Assembly: GCA_023248415.1 (NCBI GenBank)
Contig: JAHFEP010000177.1
Coordinates: 1 to 6,180 of the forward strand
DNA length: 6,180 nucleotides
Source: Nitrospirota bacterium
GTDB taxonomy: Bacteria > Nitrospirota > CAKKRA01 > 9FT-COMBO-42-15
Reading direction: 5' to 3'
Shown here: positions 4,834 through 6,180 of the stretch, in pieces
Position numbering within the stretch: position 1 is the stretch's first letter
Layout of the letters: each line of letters opens with the position of its first letter
Notes under the pieces: model-generated
Told to the model about the DNA's origin: nothing
What the model saw: the letters and a program-made list of their open reading frames with translations, nothing else
The model's database searches: none
Translations under genes and position numbers: made by a program

Positions 4834-5412
4834 TTGAAGTATAGCGAGGCAGTGGAGGCCTATAGCAGTGCCGTTACAGGGAACAAGGCAATAGATGAGC
4901 AGTCCAAGATTCTACAAACGGAATTGAGGGAGCTTAAGAGAAAGGAAAACCGTTGCAAAGACGATAAAGGCATGTTGCTACGCCTTATAAACGAGAAAGG
5001 CGTTTTGGAGGCAACGGAGGAACGAAAACGGTTGTCTGAAATCAACACGCTTATAGAAACTGTGCTTTTCTCTTTCAAAACAAAAGAAGCTGAACTGGCG
5101 CAGTTAATCGCCTCAAAGATTCCAGATGAAAAGCTCCGTGTGCTCAGGGATGGAATATCATTTCCCGAAAAGCATTTCTTGCGAGGGATTTTAGAAGACT
5201 TAAAAAAGGATTTTTTGGAGAAAAACTCTGGGCTGATTAAAATGATTTGGGCTTGCTCATTGCAGGTGGACAATCTTAATAACCTTGATAAGGTCTTTGC
5301 AAAGTTGTTTCGTGATGTTGCCGAGCCCAAGATTGATTGCCTTGAGCCAATTGTAAACTCTATCAAAGAGCTTTACAAAGAGAGATTCACAAAGGAGGAT
5401 GCAAAATGGTAA
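4834..5412 (+). CDS. 192-residue coiled-coil protein, unknown
   Basis: Function not recognised. The N-terminal half is a charged, heptad-like helix region: about residues 20-42 (DEQSKILQTELRELKRKENR) and 58-93 (ATEERKRLSEINTLIETV and the following stretch). The second half is mixed helical with 'FPEKHFLRGILEDLKKDFLEK' and ends in ELYKERFTKEDAKW. No membrane helix or catalytic motif is visible. The start is uncertain. The frame is open from 4807 but has no ATG near its front; TTG at 4834, 10 nt after the previous stop, is the most upstream plausible start, and GTG at 4852 is another. Neither has a strong Shine-Dalgarno, so translation may depend on coupling to the upstream gene. Its end overlaps the next gene by 7 bp. 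Phage scaffold-like or recombination-accessory roles would both fit a coiled coil; neither is supported. Confidence 0.7.
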   Translation: MKYSEAVEAYSSAVTGNKAIDEQSKILQTELRELKRKENRCKDDKGMLLRLINEKGVLEATEERKRLSEINTLIETVLFSFKTKEAELAQLIASKIPDEKLRVLRDGISFPEKHFLRGILEDLKKDFLEKNSGLIKMIWACSLQVDNLNNLDKVFAKLFRDVAEPKIDCLEPIVNSIKELYKERFTKEDAKW

Positions 5413-5726
5413 GGTCAAGCGATGAACAAATTACATACCATTTCGGAAAAATTCGTGCTTGCATACATGGCTCGGAAGAATATAAGTCCTGGAACGATGT
5501 AGAACGGATTGGGTATTTACAACAATGGCACGAAAAACTTTTAGCTTTCTCTGATGGCATTGATGCTGAATTAGAAGCAGATGGCACTGAGCCCCATAAG
5601 TTATTCAGCGATAAATCATGGGGATTGATGGCTGAAGAATTGGCAGATGAGGTCGCTGAAAGTATTGAGGTTTTAAGCAAAGACCCTGATGAACGGACTA
5701 CTGCTGAAGTCTTATATCGGACTTAG
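5406..5726 (+). CDS. 106-residue acidic protein, unknown
   Basis: An acidic, mainly helical protein that I do not recognise. Landmarks are 'ITYHFGKIRACIHGSEEYKSW' near residues 9-29, 'YLQQWHEKLLAFSDGIDAEL' near 37-56 and a strongly acidic stretch 'MAEELADEVAESIEVL' near 75-90. There is no signal peptide or membrane segment. The start is well defined: AGGAGG (5393-5398) lies inside the end of the coiled-coil gene, 7 nt before the ATG, and the two genes overlap by 7 bp. Its own TAG (5724-5726) overlaps the Shine-Dalgarno of the following gene. Tight packing implies co-expression with the coiled-coil protein, and possibly a joint function. Confidence 0.72.
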   Translation: MVRSSDEQITYHFGKIRACIHGSEEYKSWNDVERIGYLQQWHEKLLAFSDGIDAELEADGTEPHKLFSDKSWGLMAEELADEVAESIEVLSKDPDERTTAEVLYRT

Positions 5727-5737
5727 GAGCGTGAATA

Positions 5738-6109
5738 ATGGATGGAACTGAACGGAATCTTACCAACAACCAATTAAAGGCTATTCTGCTTATTCTTGAG
5801 ACCAAGACCATAACGGAAGGCGTGAAAAAGGCGGGCATATCCAAAACCACATTTTACGAATGGCTTAAGAACCCAGAATTTAAGGCAGAGTTTATCAGGC
5901 AGAGGCAGGAGATTATAGACCTTGCATTACATGAGTTAAAGACCTCTACAAGCGAGGCTGTAAGCGTATTAAGGGAGCTTCTACAGGCAGAGGGCGAAGG
6001 TATCAGGTTAAGGACTGCACAGGCAATCCTTGAGAATGTGCTTAAGTCCGTTGAGATAGAGAGCCTTGAAAAGAGGATTGAGGACATTGAAAGGAATTTA
6101 AGAAAATGA
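5738..6109 (+). CDS. Phage-type HTH protein, phBC6A51/small-terminase-like
   Basis: The 123-residue protein begins with a helix-turn-helix: 'TITEGVKKAGISKTTFYEWLKNPEFKAEF' at about residues 24-52. Its second helix and recognition helix carry the AGISKTTFYEWL pattern of phBC6A51-type homeodomain-like proteins. In phages such proteins often occupy the small-terminase position and bind the DNA packaging site; others are regulators. The middle (about 57-102) is helical (EIIDLALHELKTSTSEAVSV), and the last 20 residues (SLEKRIEDIERNLRK) look like a short coiled coil, fitting an oligomer. AGGAG (5725-5729) lies 8 nt before the ATG. The end overlaps the next gene by 4 bp (ATGA). A packaging role would predict a large terminase downstream, outside the window; a transcription regulator is the main alternative. 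Confidence 0.72.
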   Translation: MDGTERNLTNNQLKAILLILETKTITEGVKKAGISKTTFYEWLKNPEFKAEFIRQRQEIIDLALHELKTSTSEAVSVLRELLQAEGEGIRLRTAQAILENVLKSVEIESLEKRIEDIERNLRK

Positions 6110-6180
6110 ATTATACGAGCCTGAAAAGACGAGTAAAAGAGCTTGAGGAAAAAGCATGGATAGATAATAAGGAAACCCAA
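6106..6180 (+). CDS. Start of a further gene, cut by the window edge
   Basis: Twenty-five codons are visible, MNYTSLKRRVKELEEKAW and a few more residues, with no stop before the edge. The visible part is a charged amphipathic helix (LKRRVKELEEKA) of coiled-coil type. The ATG overlaps the stop of the previous gene (ATGA), and AGGAA (6092-6096) lies about 9 nt upstream, so translation is likely coupled. It could be a small packaging accessory or the N-terminus of a larger protein; too little is visible to say. Confidence 0.6.
   Translation, partial: MNYTSLKRRVKELEEKAWIDNKETQ

Larger units (their letters stand above)
930..6180 (+). mobile_element. Integrated phage-like element or phage satellite (partial)
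   Basis: The left limit is set by the tRNA-Leu 3' fragment; the right end is outside the window. All genes inside are on the plus strand, mostly in a compact run with short gaps or overlaps, and include a primase-helicase fusion and a phage-type helix-turn-helix protein. These are typical of prophages, phage satellites and some integrative elements. No integrase, excisionase, repressor, conjugation or structural gene is seen here, so the type of element is open. The integrase is expected near the other end, next to the restored tRNA-Leu. Confidence 0.65.

Noticed and set aside
4860..5366. 168-codon minus-strand frame opposite the coiled-coil gene
   Set aside because: Its Ser/Phe-rich composition mirrors a Lys/Glu-rich sense strand. 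The plus-strand frame fits the operon spacing and overlaps the next gene, so the sense gene is preferred.
5854..6180. 108-codon minus-strand frame at the right edge
   Set aside because: It is antisense to the HTH gene and its coupled successor, both of which have good ribosome-binding sites and a recognisable motif. The minus-strand product shows no domain.

Overview
The window looks like the junction between a bacterial chromosome and an integrated phage or phage-like element. The DNA is moderately AT-rich, with Shine-Dalgarno sequences ahead of most genes and sigma70-type promoters, so it is bacterial. The dispersed repeat with a TGTCATTCC...GCGGGAATCCAG core and the style of the proteins recall Nitrospirota or the former Deltaproteobacteria. 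That placement is an impression from memory, not something the sequence proves.

Region 1 (about 1-871, host side, genes on the minus strand): an incomplete small gene runs off the left edge and resembles the DUF2281/antitoxin-type short proteins. It has a good promoter and RBS. Next comes a 162-bp non-coding element with 22-bp terminal inverted repeats and a possible 4-bp TTCG target duplication. This element forms the 3' end of an exported trypsin/HtrA-like gene that keeps its catalytic His and Asp but has lost the Ser half; the last six codons and the stop lie in the repeat.

Region 2 (about 872-1173, junction): a minus-strand 58-nt fragment matches the 3' part of a class II tRNA-Leu(UAA), from the anticodon loop to CCA, with no 5' half beside it. 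This is the usual mark of site-specific integration into a tRNA gene. Because the 3' fragment is displaced, the chromosome should lie to the left and the element to the right, with the restored tRNA at the far end outside the window. Just inside are helically spaced short repeats, an 11-bp tandem duplication and a 59-nt sequence that can fold as a three-way junction. No integrase gene is visible at this end.

Region 3 (1174-6180, element side, all genes on the plus strand): an unrecognised 254-residue protein is bracketed by a 13-bp inverted repeat. A tightly packed probable operon then starts near 2067. It encodes a CxxC zinc-ribbon peptide, a very small membrane peptide, and a 663-residue primase-helicase with CHC2 zinc finger, TOPRIM and RecA/RepA-like ATPase domains. 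After these come two small related proteins sharing an RYxSFxxF motif, a coiled-coil protein, a 106-residue unknown, and a helix-turn-helix protein resembling phBC6A51-type/small-terminase-like phage proteins. The start of one more gene runs off the right edge.

Taken together, the element has its own replication module (primase-helicase plus small accessory proteins) leading towards what may be a packaging module. That suits a prophage or a phage satellite; the window cannot decide which. The most unusual structural signals are the A-B-A'-B' set of 12-bp repeats in the 3' end of the primase-helicase gene, the folded element before the first gene, and the tandem RYxSFxxF proteins.
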